A DNA stretch of 64,000 bases from Microbacterium sufflavum (GCF_023101165.1 NZ_CP078076.1:248001-312000); one strand, 5' to 3'. Positions 40,624-51,256 are shown, counted from the first letter of the stretch. A program made the numbers and translations. The notes: generated by a model not told the origin, from the letters alone.

Positions 40624-40654
40624 GATCAATGGTCTAATCTTTAGCCCATTGATC
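40624..40654. promoter_or_regulatory. 31-bp operator of the glutamylation operon
   Basis: GATCAATGGTCTAA, then TCT, then TTAGCCCATTGATC: 14-bp arms with 13 matches. On the minus strand TAAAGA (a possible -10) falls inside it, and TTGCGC at 40667-40662 is 18 nt further upstream. The size and position suit a GntR/FadR dimer site. Confidence 0.65.
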
Positions 40655-40753
40655 GGCGACAGCGCAAGACTTTTCCACGGACCGGCGATCATCCCCGTCC
40701 GCCGAGGCACGACGAACAGCGCGACGCCCCGCTCCCGGGCCGTCAGCGCGCGG

Positions 40754-41359
40754 TCAGCGCAGCAGGCCCAGGCTCGCCAGGGCGTGCCGGATGAGCGTGC
40801 CCCGGCCGCCCTCCATCTCGGCGGCGACCGCGTCGGACGCGGCGGCCTCGGGAGAGAACCAGGTGACCTCCAGCGCGTCCTGCCGCGGCTCGCACGTCCC
40901 GGTCACCGGCACCACGAACGCCAGCGACACCGCGTGCTGGCGGTCGTCGTGATAGGCACTGACCCCGGGGATCGGGAAGTACTCCGCCACCGTGAACGGC
41001 AGCGGCTGCGGGGGAAGGAGCGGGAAGGCCATGGGCCCCAGATCGTTCTCGACGTGACGGAACAGGGCGTCGCGGATCGTCTCCCCGAAGCGCACGCGAC
41101 CCGACACGATGGTCCTGGTCATCTCCCCCATCGGCGTGGAGCGCAGGAGGATGCCGATCTCCGTGACCTGACCGGAGCCGTCGGTGCGGACCGGGATCGC
41201 CTCGACGTACAGCATGGGAAGGCGCCGACGCGCCTCCTCGAGTTCCACGTCGCTGAGCCAGCCGGGGTTCGCGTCCGGCGCCGGCGGAGTGGCGTCGCGG
41301 AACGCGCCGAGGCCCTCGTCGTCGGGCTCCGGATCGGGATCGGGTGTGCGCACCGCCAT
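40754..41359 (-). CDS. DUF4916 (NUDIX-like) protein
   Basis: A 201-residue soluble protein. After a 30-residue acidic, disordered N-terminus, it matches the actinobacterial DUF4916 family with NUDIX-like fold: LSDVELEEARRRLPMLYVEAIPVR, then ILLRSTPMGEMTRTIVSGRVRFGETIRDAL (the region of the NUDIX box, near residue 93) and QHAVSLAFVVPVTG. The canonical NUDIX box GX5EX7REUXEEXGU is not fully conserved, so hydrolase activity is doubtful. AAAGGA is three bases from the ATG. It is divergent from the carboxylesterase gene. Confidence 0.8.
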   Translation of the reverse strand: MAVRTPDPDPEPDDEGLGAFRDATPPAPDANPGWLSDVELEEARRRLPMLYVEAIPVRTDGSGQVTEIGILLRSTPMGEMTRTIVSGRVRFGETIRDALFRHVENDLGPMAFPLLPPQPLPFTVAEYFPIPGVSAYHDDRQHAVSLAFVVPVTGTCEPRQDALEVTWFSPEAAASDAVAAEMEGGRGTLIRHALASLGLLR

Positions 41360-41419
41360 GCGTCCTTTCTATCAGCACCCTCCGACGAGGGACACCGGCG
41401 GCGCGTCGGTGCCGCCTGG

Positions 41420-41425
41420 CAGGAT
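41420..41425 (+). promoter_or_regulatory. Probable -10 element of the carboxylesterase gene
   Basis: CAGGAT, six bases before the GTG at 41432. Confidence 0.4.
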
Positions 41426-41431
41426 GACGGG

Positions 41432-42112
41432 GTGAGTGAGATTCTGACGATCGACGACACCGCCACCCGCTGGTCGACGGCGGAGCGCGCCGGGCTCCCC
41501 CTCGTGGTTCTGCTGCACGGGTACGGCGCCGACGAGCACGACCTGTTCGGGCTCGTCCCCTACCTGCCCGGCGGACTCGCCGTCGCCTCCGTCGCCGCAC
41601 CGCTCGCGCCGCCGTGGCCCCAGCCCGGACGCTCCTGGTACCCGATCGAGGGCCTGGACGGGCGCAGCTCGACCGCCGTGACGCTCGCGGCGGAGGCGTT
41701 GCTCCGCTGGCTCGACGCCGCGGCGGGCGACGCCCCGTCGGTCGCGCTGCTCGGGTTCTCGCAGGGCGCGGCCGTGTCACTGCAGGCACTGCGGCTCGCG
41801 CCGGAGCGCTTCGACGCCGTGGTCGCACTGAGCGGCTATGTCGCACCGGAGCCGCTGCCGGGCGACGACGCGCTGACGGAACTCCGGCCCCGCGTGTTCT
41901 GGGGGCGCGGCACGCACGACGACGTGATCCCTCCGGCGCTCATCGACCACACGGCCCAGTGGCTGCCGTCGCACGCCGAGCTGTCCGGCCGCGTCTACAG
42001 CGGCCTCACGCACAGCATCTCCGAGGACGAGCTCGGCGACGTGCACCGCTTCCTCACGACCTGGGTCGAGGGGATCGACGCGGATCAGGCGGAGGGGTCC
42101 CGCCCGTCCTGA
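41432..42112 (+). CDS. Phospholipase/carboxylesterase family alpha/beta hydrolase
   Basis: A 226-residue esterase of the Abhydrolase_2 group. The oxyanion region is VVLLHGYGADEHDL near residue 25, the nucleophile elbow LLGFSQGAA near 108, the acid in GTHDDVIPP near 165 and the histidine in GLTHSISEDE near 195. It probably hydrolyses short-chain esters or lysolipids in the cytoplasm; there is no signal peptide. The GTG start lies six bases after CAGGAT. Its last 28 bases overlap the end of the convergent small membrane protein gene. Confidence 0.9.
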   Translation: MSEILTIDDTATRWSTAERAGLPLVVLLHGYGADEHDLFGLVPYLPGGLAVASVAAPLAPPWPQPGRSWYPIEGLDGRSSTAVTLAAEALLRWLDAAAGDAPSVALLGFSQGAAVSLQALRLAPERFDAVVALSGYVAPEPLPGDDALTELRPRVFWGRGTHDDVIPPALIDHTAQWLPSHAELSGRVYSGLTHSISEDELGDVHRFLTTWVEGIDADQAEGSRPS

Positions 42113-42432
42113 CCGCGCTCCCCCGGGACTCCCGGGTCGACCGGAGTTCCCGGGTCCGCCGCAGCTTCCGGGCGCTCCCGCTCACCCCCGTCCACCCCGT
42201 CCTCCGGATGCCCCGGGTCTCGCTCGCCGTCCGGCCCGCTCGGGTCCGCCCGCCCGGAGCCGCGGAAAGCGACCGAGAGAGCCACGCCGATCGCCAGACC
42301 GATGCCGATGCCGAGGGCCCAGTTCTTCATCGCCATGCCGAGGGACACGCCGATCGCCACGCCGAGCGCGAGGCCGACGCCGAGGCCGGTGCGTGCCCGG
42401 AGTTCCTCCGGGCTGGGGTTCCGATCCGCCAT
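42085..42432 (-). CDS. Small glycine-zipper membrane protein
   Basis: A 115-residue protein of unknown function. Residues about 15-55 form two closely spaced hydrophobic segments with a GxxxG-like pattern (GLGVGLALGVAIGVSLGMA and LGIGIGLAIGVALSVAF), followed by a 55-residue acidic and proline-rich tail. It resembles glycine-zipper proteins that pack in membranes. The ATG at 42432 is seven bases from TAGCGT. The last nine codons overlap the 3' end of the carboxylesterase gene on the opposite strand. Confidence 0.75.
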   Translation of the reverse strand: MADRNPSPEELRARTGLGVGLALGVAIGVSLGMAMKNWALGIGIGLAIGVALSVAFRGSGRADPSGPDGERDPGHPEDGVDGGERERPEAAADPGTPVDPGVPGERGQDGRDPSA

Positions 42433-42439
42433 GCCTCCC

Positions 42440-42445
42440 ACGCTA
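42440..42445 (-). promoter_or_regulatory. -10 element of the glycine-zipper protein gene
   Basis: TAGCGT on the minus strand, seven bases before the ATG at 42432. Confidence 0.55.
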
Positions 42446-42502
42446 CGCATCCGTCGCGGTGCCGGCATCCCCCGTGCGACGGAGGCGCGACACGCCCGGG
42501 AG

Positions 42503-42531
42503 TTGCGAACGCCGACACGCCCGGGTATCGT
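42503..42531 (+). promoter_or_regulatory. Promoter of the ABC-F gene
   Basis: TTGCGA (42503-42508), a 17-nt spacer and TATCGT (42526-42531). Transcription would start near 42538 and give a leader of about 179 nt. Confidence 0.6.
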
Positions 42532-42537
42532 CGTGGC

Positions 42538-42716
42538 GTCCTGTCCGCCGTGTCTGGAAGTCCTTTGATCTGAATCGTCGCCTCCGCGCTCCTCTTTCCG
42601 CGCGCTGACCCGACGATCGCCGACTCCCCGGCAGACCCTGCCCTCCGGGTGCGACCCGTTCGCGCCACCCCGGGCCCCGGTGTCAGTGCACCCCCGCACT
42701 CGACAGGAGACACCCC
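42538..42716 (+). promoter_or_regulatory. Structured leader of the ABC-F gene, possible attenuator
   Basis: The leader has a possible 7-codon ORF (GTG at 42550, stop TGA at 42571-42573). After it come a 7-bp stem ATCGTCG/CGACGAT (42574-42580, 42611-42617), a hairpin GGCAG-ACC-CTGCC (42630-42642), and a GGTG/CACC stem before the SD AGGAG (about 42703). ABC-F resistance genes are often controlled by ribosome-stalling leaders. Confidence 0.45.
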
Positions 42717-44411
<1,695 letters not shown>

Positions 44412-44416
44412 ACGCC

Positions 44417-44452
44417 CGGGTCCCGCGGCGTCGTCCGGCGGCGCGGGACCCG
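44417..44452. terminator. Hairpin terminator after the ABC-F gene
   Basis: Perfect 11-bp arms (44417-44427, 44442-44452) with a 14-nt loop. It lies between convergent genes and can serve both. Confidence 0.72.
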
Positions 44453-44460
44453 CACGCGAC

Positions 44461-44523
44461 TCAGACCGACACCGCCAGAGGCAGGGCGACCACCCCCGCC
44501 CCCATCAGCAGGACCGCCGTCAC
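44461..44523 (-). CDS. Possible 20-residue membrane microprotein
   Basis: A minus-strand GTG at 44523 overlaps the acyltransferase stop codon as GTGA and opens a 20-codon frame to TGA at 44463. The peptide is VTAVLLMGAGVVALPLAVSV, a single uninterrupted hydrophobic segment. The coupled start and clean hydrophobicity argue for a real product. Alternatively it is the decayed end of a longer membrane protein, or chance. No homology can be judged at this length. Confidence 0.35.
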   Translation of the reverse strand: MTAVLLMGAGVVALPLAVSV

Positions 44524-46508
44524 GGCGTCGGCGTGGGGGTCGGGACGGCGTGCGAATCGTCGTGCTGCGTGTCATCGGGACGAGCGGTCCCCGCCGCGGG
44601 CTTCTTCGCCGCCTTCGCCGCCTCCCGGGCGGCATCGGCCGCGGCCTTCGCGGCTGCGTCGGCGGCCTGTGCCTCGTCGAGGTGCGCCTGGGCGATCGCC
44701 CCCGTGACGACCGCCGCATAGATGTCGCCGCCCGCGGGTTGCGGATGGATGCCGTCGCCGGCGAGGTCGTCAGGGTAGGGCGTGATGGCACCGTCCCAGT
44801 CGGCGACCGTGACGTTCGGATACGCGGCGGCGAAGTCGGCGAGCGTCGCGTTGCCGCCCGGGATCCAGCTGCGCTGCGCGTGCGCGTTCACGAACACCAG
44901 GGTGCGGTCCGGGCCGACGATCCCGAGGATGTCGGCGAGCAGGTCGGGATCGACGCCGCCGTTGGTCGCCAGCCCCACGACGACCGTCGGACGCAGGGCG
45001 CCGTCGTTCGCGAGCGACGACAGGATGCCCGTGGCCGGCCACATGCTGCGCGAGACCTGGGCGTCGATGGCGATGCCGGGCAGCGCGTTCTGCAATTCGG
45101 GCGCGGCGGCGAGCATGACCGAGTCGCCGACCGCCGTGATGTCGGTGCCGAGGATGGGCGGCGGCGTCGCCGCGGTGCTGGTCGGCGAGGGCGAGGGCGA
45201 GGGCGTCGGACCGGAGTCGGCGCCGGAACCCGTCTGCGGCGACGCGGCCGGGGCGGGGGCGGCGTGGGCGATCGCCTCGCGGCCGCGCTCGACGAGGGCC
45301 TCGGCCGCCGAGGCGTCGTCATGGCCGATCGCGATGCCCGCGCTCGCGACCGCCAGCACCCCGACCACGAGCGCCGGCAGCACGACGTGTCGACGGGGAA
45401 GCGGCGGATGCACGCGCAGGCCGCGCCGGAAGGGTGCCTCGACGAAGGCGTAGGAGAGCGCGGCGACGAGGATGGACAGCGCCGCCGTCACGACCGCGAC
45501 GAGCAGTGGCTGCGCCGCGAGCGGAGTGGCCCCCAGGATCAGCAGCAGCGGCCAGTGCCACAGGTACACCGCGTACGAGCGCTCGCCCAGCCAGGACAGC
45601 GGGGCCGCATCCAGCACACGGCCGAGCGGCGGCACCGTCGCCGCCGACCAGATCAGGCCGAGAGCGGCGAGGCTGGCCAGCGCGAGGCCGCCGTGCGCGG
45701 CAGCGGGAGATGCGTCCGACAGCACCACGGCGAGCGCGACCAGCACGCCGAGCGAGGCGACGCCGAGAGCCGTCCGCGCCACGGCCCGCCGACCGGTGGC
45801 CATGCGCACCTCTCCCGCTCCCATCCCGACGGCGAGAGCGACGCCCAGCAGCAGTCCGAACGCGTGGGTGTCGGTGCCGAAGTAGGCGCGGGTCGGCGAT
45901 CCCAGCGGCGGCGCCGACAGCAGCACCATCGCCCCCGCTGACAGCACGGCCAGCACGAGGGCGAGGACGACGACGGCGCGGCGGCGCCAGCGCACGACCA
46001 CCAGCAGCAGGACCAGCAGCAACGGCCAGATCAGGTAGAACTGCTCCTCGACCGCCAGCGACCACAGGTTGGTGAACAGGTCGGGCTGGTCGGCTTGGAA
46101 GTAGTCGCCGTCCGCGGCGATCGCCAGCCAGTTCGAGCTGAACGTGAGAGCGCCGATCAACTGACGCCGGATGCCCGACAGCAGGTGCGGAGCGACCAGG
46201 AAGGCGAGCGGGATGCAGACGGCCAGCACGAGCGCGAGTGCAGGCAGGATGCGTCGGGCGCGCCGCGCCCAGAACGCGCCGAGCGACACCCGGCCGGTGC
46301 GCGCGCGTTCGCGCAGCAGGAGTCGGGTGACGATGAAGCCGCTCACGACGAAGAAGACGTCGACGCCGATCAATCCGCCGGGCACCGCGGCGGGGAGGAG
46401 GTGGTAGCCGAGGACGGCGACGACGGCCAGGGAGCGGAGTCCGGTCAGCCCGGAGACGCGAGAGGAGGGGGACGCCGAGGCGGCGGAGGAGGAGGCGAGG
46501 AAAGGCAT
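44520..46508 (-). CDS. Acyltransferase-3 membrane protein with SGNH domain (OafA/OatA-like)
   Basis: A 662-residue protein. Residues about 18-375 form an acyltransferase-3 domain with ten or eleven membrane segments; GLTGLRSLAVVAVLGYHL near residue 20 and FVVSGFIVTRLLL near 53 are its hallmarks, and NLWSLAVEEQFYLIWPLL near 155 is also conserved. The extracellular C-terminal SGNH hydrolase-like domain has VGDSVMLAA near 463, GLATNGG near 525 and the Asp-His pair in DGIHPQPAGG near 595. It probably O-acetylates a wall or envelope glycan, perhaps peptidoglycan. The tail is alanine-rich coil then TPTPTP. It is divergent from lhr across a palindrome. Confidence 0.9.
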   Translation of the reverse strand: MPFLASSSAASASPSSRVSGLTGLRSLAVVAVLGYHLLPAAVPGGLIGVDVFFVVSGFIVTRLLLRERARTGRVSLGAFWARRARRILPALALVLAVCIPLAFLVAPHLLSGIRRQLIGALTFSSNWLAIAADGDYFQADQPDLFTNLWSLAVEEQFYLIWPLLLVLLLVVVRWRRRAVVVLALVLAVLSAGAMVLLSAPPLGSPTRAYFGTDTHAFGLLLGVALAVGMGAGEVRMATGRRAVARTALGVASLGVLVALAVVLSDASPAAAHGGLALASLAALGLIWSAATVPPLGRVLDAAPLSWLGERSYAVYLWHWPLLLILGATPLAAQPLLVAVVTAALSILVAALSYAFVEAPFRRGLRVHPPLPRRHVVLPALVVGVLAVASAGIAIGHDDASAAEALVERGREAIAHAAPAPAASPQTGSGADSGPTPSPSPSPTSTAATPPPILGTDITAVGDSVMLAAAPELQNALPGIAIDAQVSRSMWPATGILSSLANDGALRPTVVVGLATNGGVDPDLLADILGIVGPDRTLVFVNAHAQRSWIPGGNATLADFAAAYPNVTVADWDGAITPYPDDLAGDGIHPQPAGGDIYAAVVTGAIAQAHLDEAQAADAAAKAAADAAREAAKAAKKPAAGTARPDDTQHDDSHAVPTPTPTP

Positions 46509-46531
46509 GAGGATGTCACTTCGATTCGGAC

Positions 46532-46552
46532 GGTAACACGCTAGACGTTACC
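46532..46552. promoter_or_regulatory. Palindrome upstream of the acyltransferase gene
   Basis: GGTAAC-9 nt-GTTACC, perfect 6-bp arms in an AT-richer spot between the divergent acyltransferase and lhr genes. A regulator site or part of the promoter is possible. Confidence 0.35.
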
Positions 46553-46634
46553 CGGTATTCCTGAGTGCCCTCCTGTCGCGCCGGGGCGAGCGCCCGTCGG
46601 CCCCAATGTCGGCGGTGTCCACGAAGATGGGGGG

Positions 46635-49600
46635 ATGAGCGATGTGCTCGAACGCTTCACGCCCGCCACCCAGGACTGGTTCCGCGGCGCCTTCACCGCG
46701 CCCACTCCCGCCCAGGCGGGGGCGTGGGAGGCGATCTCGGCGGGCAAGCACGCGCTCGTGGTCGCGCCGACGGGCTCAGGCAAGACGCTGTCGGCGTTCC
46801 TCTGGGCGATCGACAGCGTGTTCCGCGAGCGCGCCGAGGCGCCCGTGGACGCAGACTCCGGGCGCACGCGCATCCTCTACATCTCCCCGCTGAAGGCGCT
46901 GGGCGTCGACGTCGAGCGCAACCTGCGGTCCCCGCTGATCGGGATCGGGCAGTCCGCGCGGCGGCTGGGGCTCGCCGCCCCCGCGGTCACGGTCGGGGTG
47001 CGCTCGGGCGACACCACCTCCAGCGACCGGCGCAAGCTCGTGTCCGACCCGCCCGACATCCTCATCACCACACCCGAGTCGCTGTACCTGATGCTCACCA
47101 GCCGCGCCGGGGAGACCCTGCGCGACGTGCACACCGTGATCATCGACGAGGTGCACGCCGTGGCAGCCACCAAGCGTGGCGCGCATCTGGCGGTCAGCCT
47201 GGAACGCCTCGACGCGCTGCGGGCCGCGCACGGCAACGAGAAGCCGGCGCAGCGGATCGGGCTGTCCGCCACCGTGCGACCCATCGACGAGGTCGCGCGG
47301 TTCCTCGGCGGAGCCGACCCGGTCGAGATCGTGGCCCCGCCGGCGTCCAAGACGTTCGAGCTGGGCGTGGTCGTGCCGATGGACGACATGACCAACCCGC
47401 CGCCGCCCCCCGGTGCGCCGCCCGAGACACCGGGGATCGACGCGGAGTACACCGAGGTGACCGGTTCGGTGTGGCCGCACGTGGAGGAGGCGATCGTCGA
47501 CCGCATCCTCCAGAACAACTCGACCATCGTGTTCGCGAACTCCCGCCGCCTCGCGGAGCGGCTGACCGGACGGCTCAACGAGATCTACTCCGAGCGGATC
47601 GGGGTCGCGCTTCCCGAGGCGTCCGTGCCCGCGGCGATGATGGCGCAGGCGGGGGCGACCGCGGGAGCGGATCCGGTGCTCGCCAAGGCCCATCACGGTT
47701 CGGTGTCGAAGGAGCAGCGGGCGCAGGTCGAGGAGGAGCTGAAGTCGGGAGTGCTGCGCTGCGTCGTCGCGACCAGCAGCCTGGAGCTGGGCATCGACAT
47801 GGGCGCGGTCGACCTGGTGATCCAGGTCGAGGCCCCGCCGTCCGCCGCCTCCGGGCTCCAGCGCGTCGGGCGCGCCGGGCACCAGGTGGGCGAGATCAGT
47901 CGCGCCGCCCTGTTCCCCAAGCACCGCGGCGACGTGCTGCACACGGCGATCGTCACGGAGCGCATGCTCGCCGGCAAGATCGAGGCCATCCAGGTGCCGC
48001 GCAACCCGCTCGACATCCTCGCGCAGCAGACCGTGGCGGCGAGCGCCCTCGGCGCCATCAGCGTGGAGGAGTGGTTCGAGACCGTGCGGCGGTCCGCGCC
48101 GTTCCAGTCCCTTCCGCGCTCGGCGTATGAGGCCACGCTCGACCTGCTCGCCGGCCGCTTCCCCTCGGACGAGTTCGCCGAGCTGCGGCCGCGTCTGGTG
48201 TGGGATCGCGACGCGGGCACCCTGACCGGTCGCCCCGGGGCGCAGCGCATCGCGGTGACCAGCGGCGGCACGATCCCCGACCGCGGGCTGTTCGGGGTGT
48301 TCGTCGCGGGCGAGTCGACCGGGGCGCGGGTCGGCGAGCTCGACGAGGAGATGGTGTACGAGTCGCGCGTGGGCGACGTGTTCACGCTCGGCACCACGAG
48401 CTGGCGCATCGCCGAGATCACGCACGACCGCGTGAACGTGATCCCCGCATACGGCCAGCCGGGCAAGGTGCCGTTCTGGCACGGTGACGGGATCGGCCGG
48501 CCGTTCGAGCTCGGTGAGGCCCTGGGCGCGTTCTCCCGCGAGGTCTCCTCCGCCTCGCCGGAGAAGGCGCAGCAGCGGCTGATCGAGGCCGGGCTCGACG
48601 AGCAGGCGCGCGCCAATCTGATGGCGCACCTGACCGAGCAGCGCGAGGCGACGGGCACCCTCCCGACCGACCGCACCCTCACGGTCGAACGCGGTCACGA
48701 CGAGGTCGGCGACTGGCGCGTGATCCTCCATTCCCCGTACGGCATGAAGGTGCACGCGCCCTGGGCCCTCGCGATCAACGCGCGGGTGCGCGAGCGGCTG
48801 GGCGTCGAGGGCTCCGCCGTGGCGAGCGACGACGGCATCATCGTGCGCATCCCCGACGCCGAGGCCGAGCCGCCCGGCGCCGAGCTGTTCGTGTTCGACC
48901 CCGACGAGCTGGAGCAGCTGGTCACGCAGGAGGTGGGCGGTTCGGCGCTGTTCGCCTCCCGGTTCCGCGAGTGCGCGGCGCGGGCGCTGCTCATGCCCCG
49001 CACGAACCCCAACCGGCGCACGCCCCTGTGGCAGCAGCGGCAGCGGTCGGCGCAGCTGCTCGAGGTCGCCCGACGGCACCCCACGTTCCCGGTGATCCTG
49101 GAGACGCTGCGCGAGGTGCTGCAGGACGTGTACGACCTGCCGTCCCTGCGCAAGCTCGCGACTGCGATCGGCGACCGCCGCGTCCGGCTCGTGGAGACCC
49201 AGCCCGGCCAGCCCTCCCCCTACGCCCGCGACCTGCTGTTCGGGTATGTCGGTGCGTTCATGTACGAGGGCGACTCGCCGCTGGCCGAACGCCGGGCGGC
49301 CGCCCTCTCCGTCGACCCCGCACTGCTGGGCGAGCTGCTGGGCACGGTGGAGCTGCGCGAGCTGCTCGACCCCGACGTGATCGCGCAGTTCGAGCGCGAG
49401 GCGCAGCGCCTCGACCCCGAGCGGCGGGTGCGCGGTCTGGAGGGCGTGGCCGACCTGCTGCGCATGCTGGGCCCGCTCGACGCCGACGAGGTGTCGGCGC
49501 GACTCGACCCCGACTCGACCGCCGGCGCCAGCGCCGCGACGCTGCTGGATGAGCTGATCGGCGCCCGCCGTGCGATCCCGGTCACCGTGGCCGGTGTGGC

Positions 49601-51212
49601 CAGGGTGGCCGCGATCGAAGACGCCGGTCGGCTGCGCGACGCTCTCGGCGCGGCCCTGCCCACGGGGATCCCGGTCGCGTTCCTCGAGCCGGTCGCCGAT
49701 CCCCTGGGCGACCTGGTGGCGCGGTACGCGCGGACGCACGGGCCCTTCACGACCACGGCCGTCGCAACCCGGTTCGGTCTCGGCGCCGCGGTCGCCCGGC
49801 ACACGCTGCAGCGCCTGGAGACGAACGGTCGTCTGACCAGCGGCTACTTCCTGCCGACCGCGGCGGGCAGCGGCGACGACCTCGAGTGGTGCGACACCGA
49901 GGTCCTGCGGCGGCTGCGCATGCGCTCGCTCGCGGCGATCCGCGGCTCCGTCGAGCCGGTGTCGCCGGAGGCCTACGCGCGATTCCTGCCCGACTGGCAG
50001 CACCTCGATCGGCCGCTGGAGGGCATCGACGGCGTGCTCACCGTGATCGAGCAGTTCGCGGGCGTGCCGATCCCCGCGAGCGCGTGGGAGTCGCTCGTGC
50101 TGCCGTCGCGGGTGCGCGACTACTCCCCCGCGATGCTCGACGAGCTCACGGCCGCGGGCGAGGTGATCTGGTCGGGCCACGGCACGCTTCCGGGCCGCGA
50201 CGGCTGGGTGTCGCTGCACCCCGTCGACCTCGCCCCGTTCACGCTTCCCGAGCCCGACGCCGAGATCGCCGCGGACTCCCTGGAGGCCCGGCTGCTCGAC
50301 GCCCTCGCCGCGGGCGGCGCCTACTTCGCGGCGCAGCTGAAGGACATGACCGGAGCCGAGAACGAGCAGTCGGTGCTCGAGGCGCTGTGGGCCCTGACCT
50401 GGTCGGGACACGTGACGAACGACACGTTCGCGCCCATCCGCTCGCTGCTCGCGGGCGGGTCGCAGGCGCACAAGGTGAAGCGGCGTGCCCCCCGCGCGCG
50501 CACCTACCGCGGGATGTCGCTCACGCGCACGGCACCACGGCCGACCTCGATCGGCGGACGCTGGTCTCTGCTGCCGGCGATCGAGACGGATGCCGCGCGA
50601 CGCGCCACCGTGACCGCCGGGCTCCTGCTCGACCGCTACGGCGTGGTGACCCGCGGCGCGGTGCAGGCGGAGGGCGTGCCCGGCGGTTTCGCCCAGGCGT
50701 ACCGCGTGCTGGCGGGCTTCGAGGAGGCGGGACACTGCCGCCGCGGTTATGTGATCGAGAATCTCGGCGCCGCGCAGTTCGCGGCCTCGGCGACGGTCGA
50801 CCGGCTGCGCACCTATGCGGGGCTCGCGGATCCGCCGCCCCGCACGGCTGTGACCCTCGCGGCCACCGACCCCGCGAACCCCTACGGCGCCGCGCTCGGC
50901 TGGCCGAAGCTCGATGGCGTGGCGCACCGGCCCGGGCGCAAGGCGGGCGGTCTCGTGGTGCTGGTCGACGGCGCGCTGGTGCTGTCGCTCGAGCGCGGCG
51001 GGCGCACGGTGCTGTGCTTCACCGACGACCCCGAGGTGCTGCGCGCCGCGACCGCCGACCTCGCGGCGACCGCCCGCGACCGCCGCCTCGACACCCTCAC
51101 GGTGGAGAAGGTCAACGGCGAGGGCGTCTACGGCACCGAGCTCGCGGCCGCCCTGCAGGAGGCCGGGTTCGTGCAGACACCGCGGGGGTTCACGCTCCGC
51201 AAGGCCGTCTGA
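46635..51212 (+). CDS. lhr: Lhr family ATP-dependent helicase
   Basis: A 1525-residue superfamily 2 DNA helicase of the Lhr family, acting in DNA repair. The two RecA-like domains contain APTGSGKTLSAFL (Walker A, near residue 48), IIDEVHAVAATKRGAHLAVSLERL (DEVH, near 172), LSATVRP near 210, IVFANSRRLAERLTGRL near 297, VATSSLELGIDMGAVDLV near 380, and QRVGRAGHQ near 413. A winged helix and the long Lhr C-terminal domain follow, which matches the full-length 1500-residue form. The ATG at 46635 lies six bases after GAAGAT. The genes downstream include the Nei-type glycosylase, a fitting neighbour for repair. Confidence 0.95.
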   Translation: MSDVLERFTPATQDWFRGAFTAPTPAQAGAWEAISAGKHALVVAPTGSGKTLSAFLWAIDSVFRERAEAPVDADSGRTRILYISPLKALGVDVERNLRSPLIGIGQSARRLGLAAPAVTVGVRSGDTTSSDRRKLVSDPPDILITTPESLYLMLTSRAGETLRDVHTVIIDEVHAVAATKRGAHLAVSLERLDALRAAHGNEKPAQRIGLSATVRPIDEVARFLGGADPVEIVAPPASKTFELGVVVPMDDMTNPPPPPGAPPETPGIDAEYTEVTGSVWPHVEEAIVDRILQNNSTIVFANSRRLAERLTGRLNEIYSERIGVALPEASVPAAMMAQAGATAGADPVLAKAHHGSVSKEQRAQVEEELKSGVLRCVVATSSLELGIDMGAVDLVIQVEAPPSAASGLQRVGRAGHQVGEISRAALFPKHRGDVLHTAIVTERMLAGKIEAIQVPRNPLDILAQQTVAASALGAISVEEWFETVRRSAPFQSLPRSAYEATLDLLAGRFPSDEFAELRPRLVWDRDAGTLTGRPGAQRIAVTSGGTIPDRGLFGVFVAGESTGARVGELDEEMVYESRVGDVFTLGTTSWRIAEITHDRVNVIPAYGQPGKVPFWHGDGIGRPFELGEALGAFSREVSSASPEKAQQRLIEAGLDEQARANLMAHLTEQREATGTLPTDRTLTVERGHDEVGDWRVILHSPYGMKVHAPWALAINARVRERLGVEGSAVASDDGIIVRIPDAEAEPPGAELFVFDPDELEQLVTQEVGGSALFASRFRECAARALLMPRTNPNRRTPLWQQRQRSAQLLEVARRHPTFPVILETLREVLQDVYDLPSLRKLATAIGDRRVRLVETQPGQPSPYARDLLFGYVGAFMYEGDSPLAERRAAALSVDPALLGELLGTVELRELLDPDVIAQFEREAQRLDPERRVRGLEGVADLLRMLGPLDADEVSARLDPDSTAGASAATLLDELIGARRAIPVTVAGVARVAAIEDAGRLRDALGAALPTGIPVAFLEPVADPLGDLVARYARTHGPFTTTAVATRFGLGAAVARHTLQRLETNGRLTSGYFLPTAAGSGDDLEWCDTEVLRRLRMRSLAAIRGSVEPVSPEAYARFLPDWQHLDRPLEGIDGVLTVIEQFAGVPIPASAWESLVLPSRVRDYSPAMLDELTAAGEVIWSGHGTLPGRDGWVSLHPVDLAPFTLPEPDAEIAADSLEARLLDALAAGGAYFAAQLKDMTGAENEQSVLEALWALTWSGHVTNDTFAPIRSLLAGGSQAHKVKRRAPRARTYRGMSLTRTAPRPTSIGGRWSLLPAIETDAARRATVTAGLLLDRYGVVTRGAVQAEGVPGGFAQAYRVLAGFEEAGHCRRGYVIENLGAAQFAASATVDRLRTYAGLADPPPRTAVTLAATDPANPYGAALGWPKLDGVAHRPGRKAGGLVVLVDGALVLSLERGGRTVLCFTDDPEVLRAATADLAATARDRRLDTLTVEKVNGEGVYGTELAAALQEAGFVQTPRGFTLRKAV

Positions 51213-51256
51213 GCACTCCCGCGCGCTCGTCGCCGCCACCCCGCCCGCCCGACACC

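Noticed and set aside
42085..42112. The 28-bp overlap of the carboxylesterase and the glycine-zipper protein as a sign of error
   Set aside because: Both proteins are complete with normal features. Short convergent 3' overlaps are common in dense genomes.
46776..51239. Very long minus-strand open frame (about 1487 codons) opposite lhr
   Set aside because: It is the antisense shadow of a GC-rich gene. The plus strand carries all helicase motifs in order, while the antisense translation is arginine- and glycine-rich with no domain.
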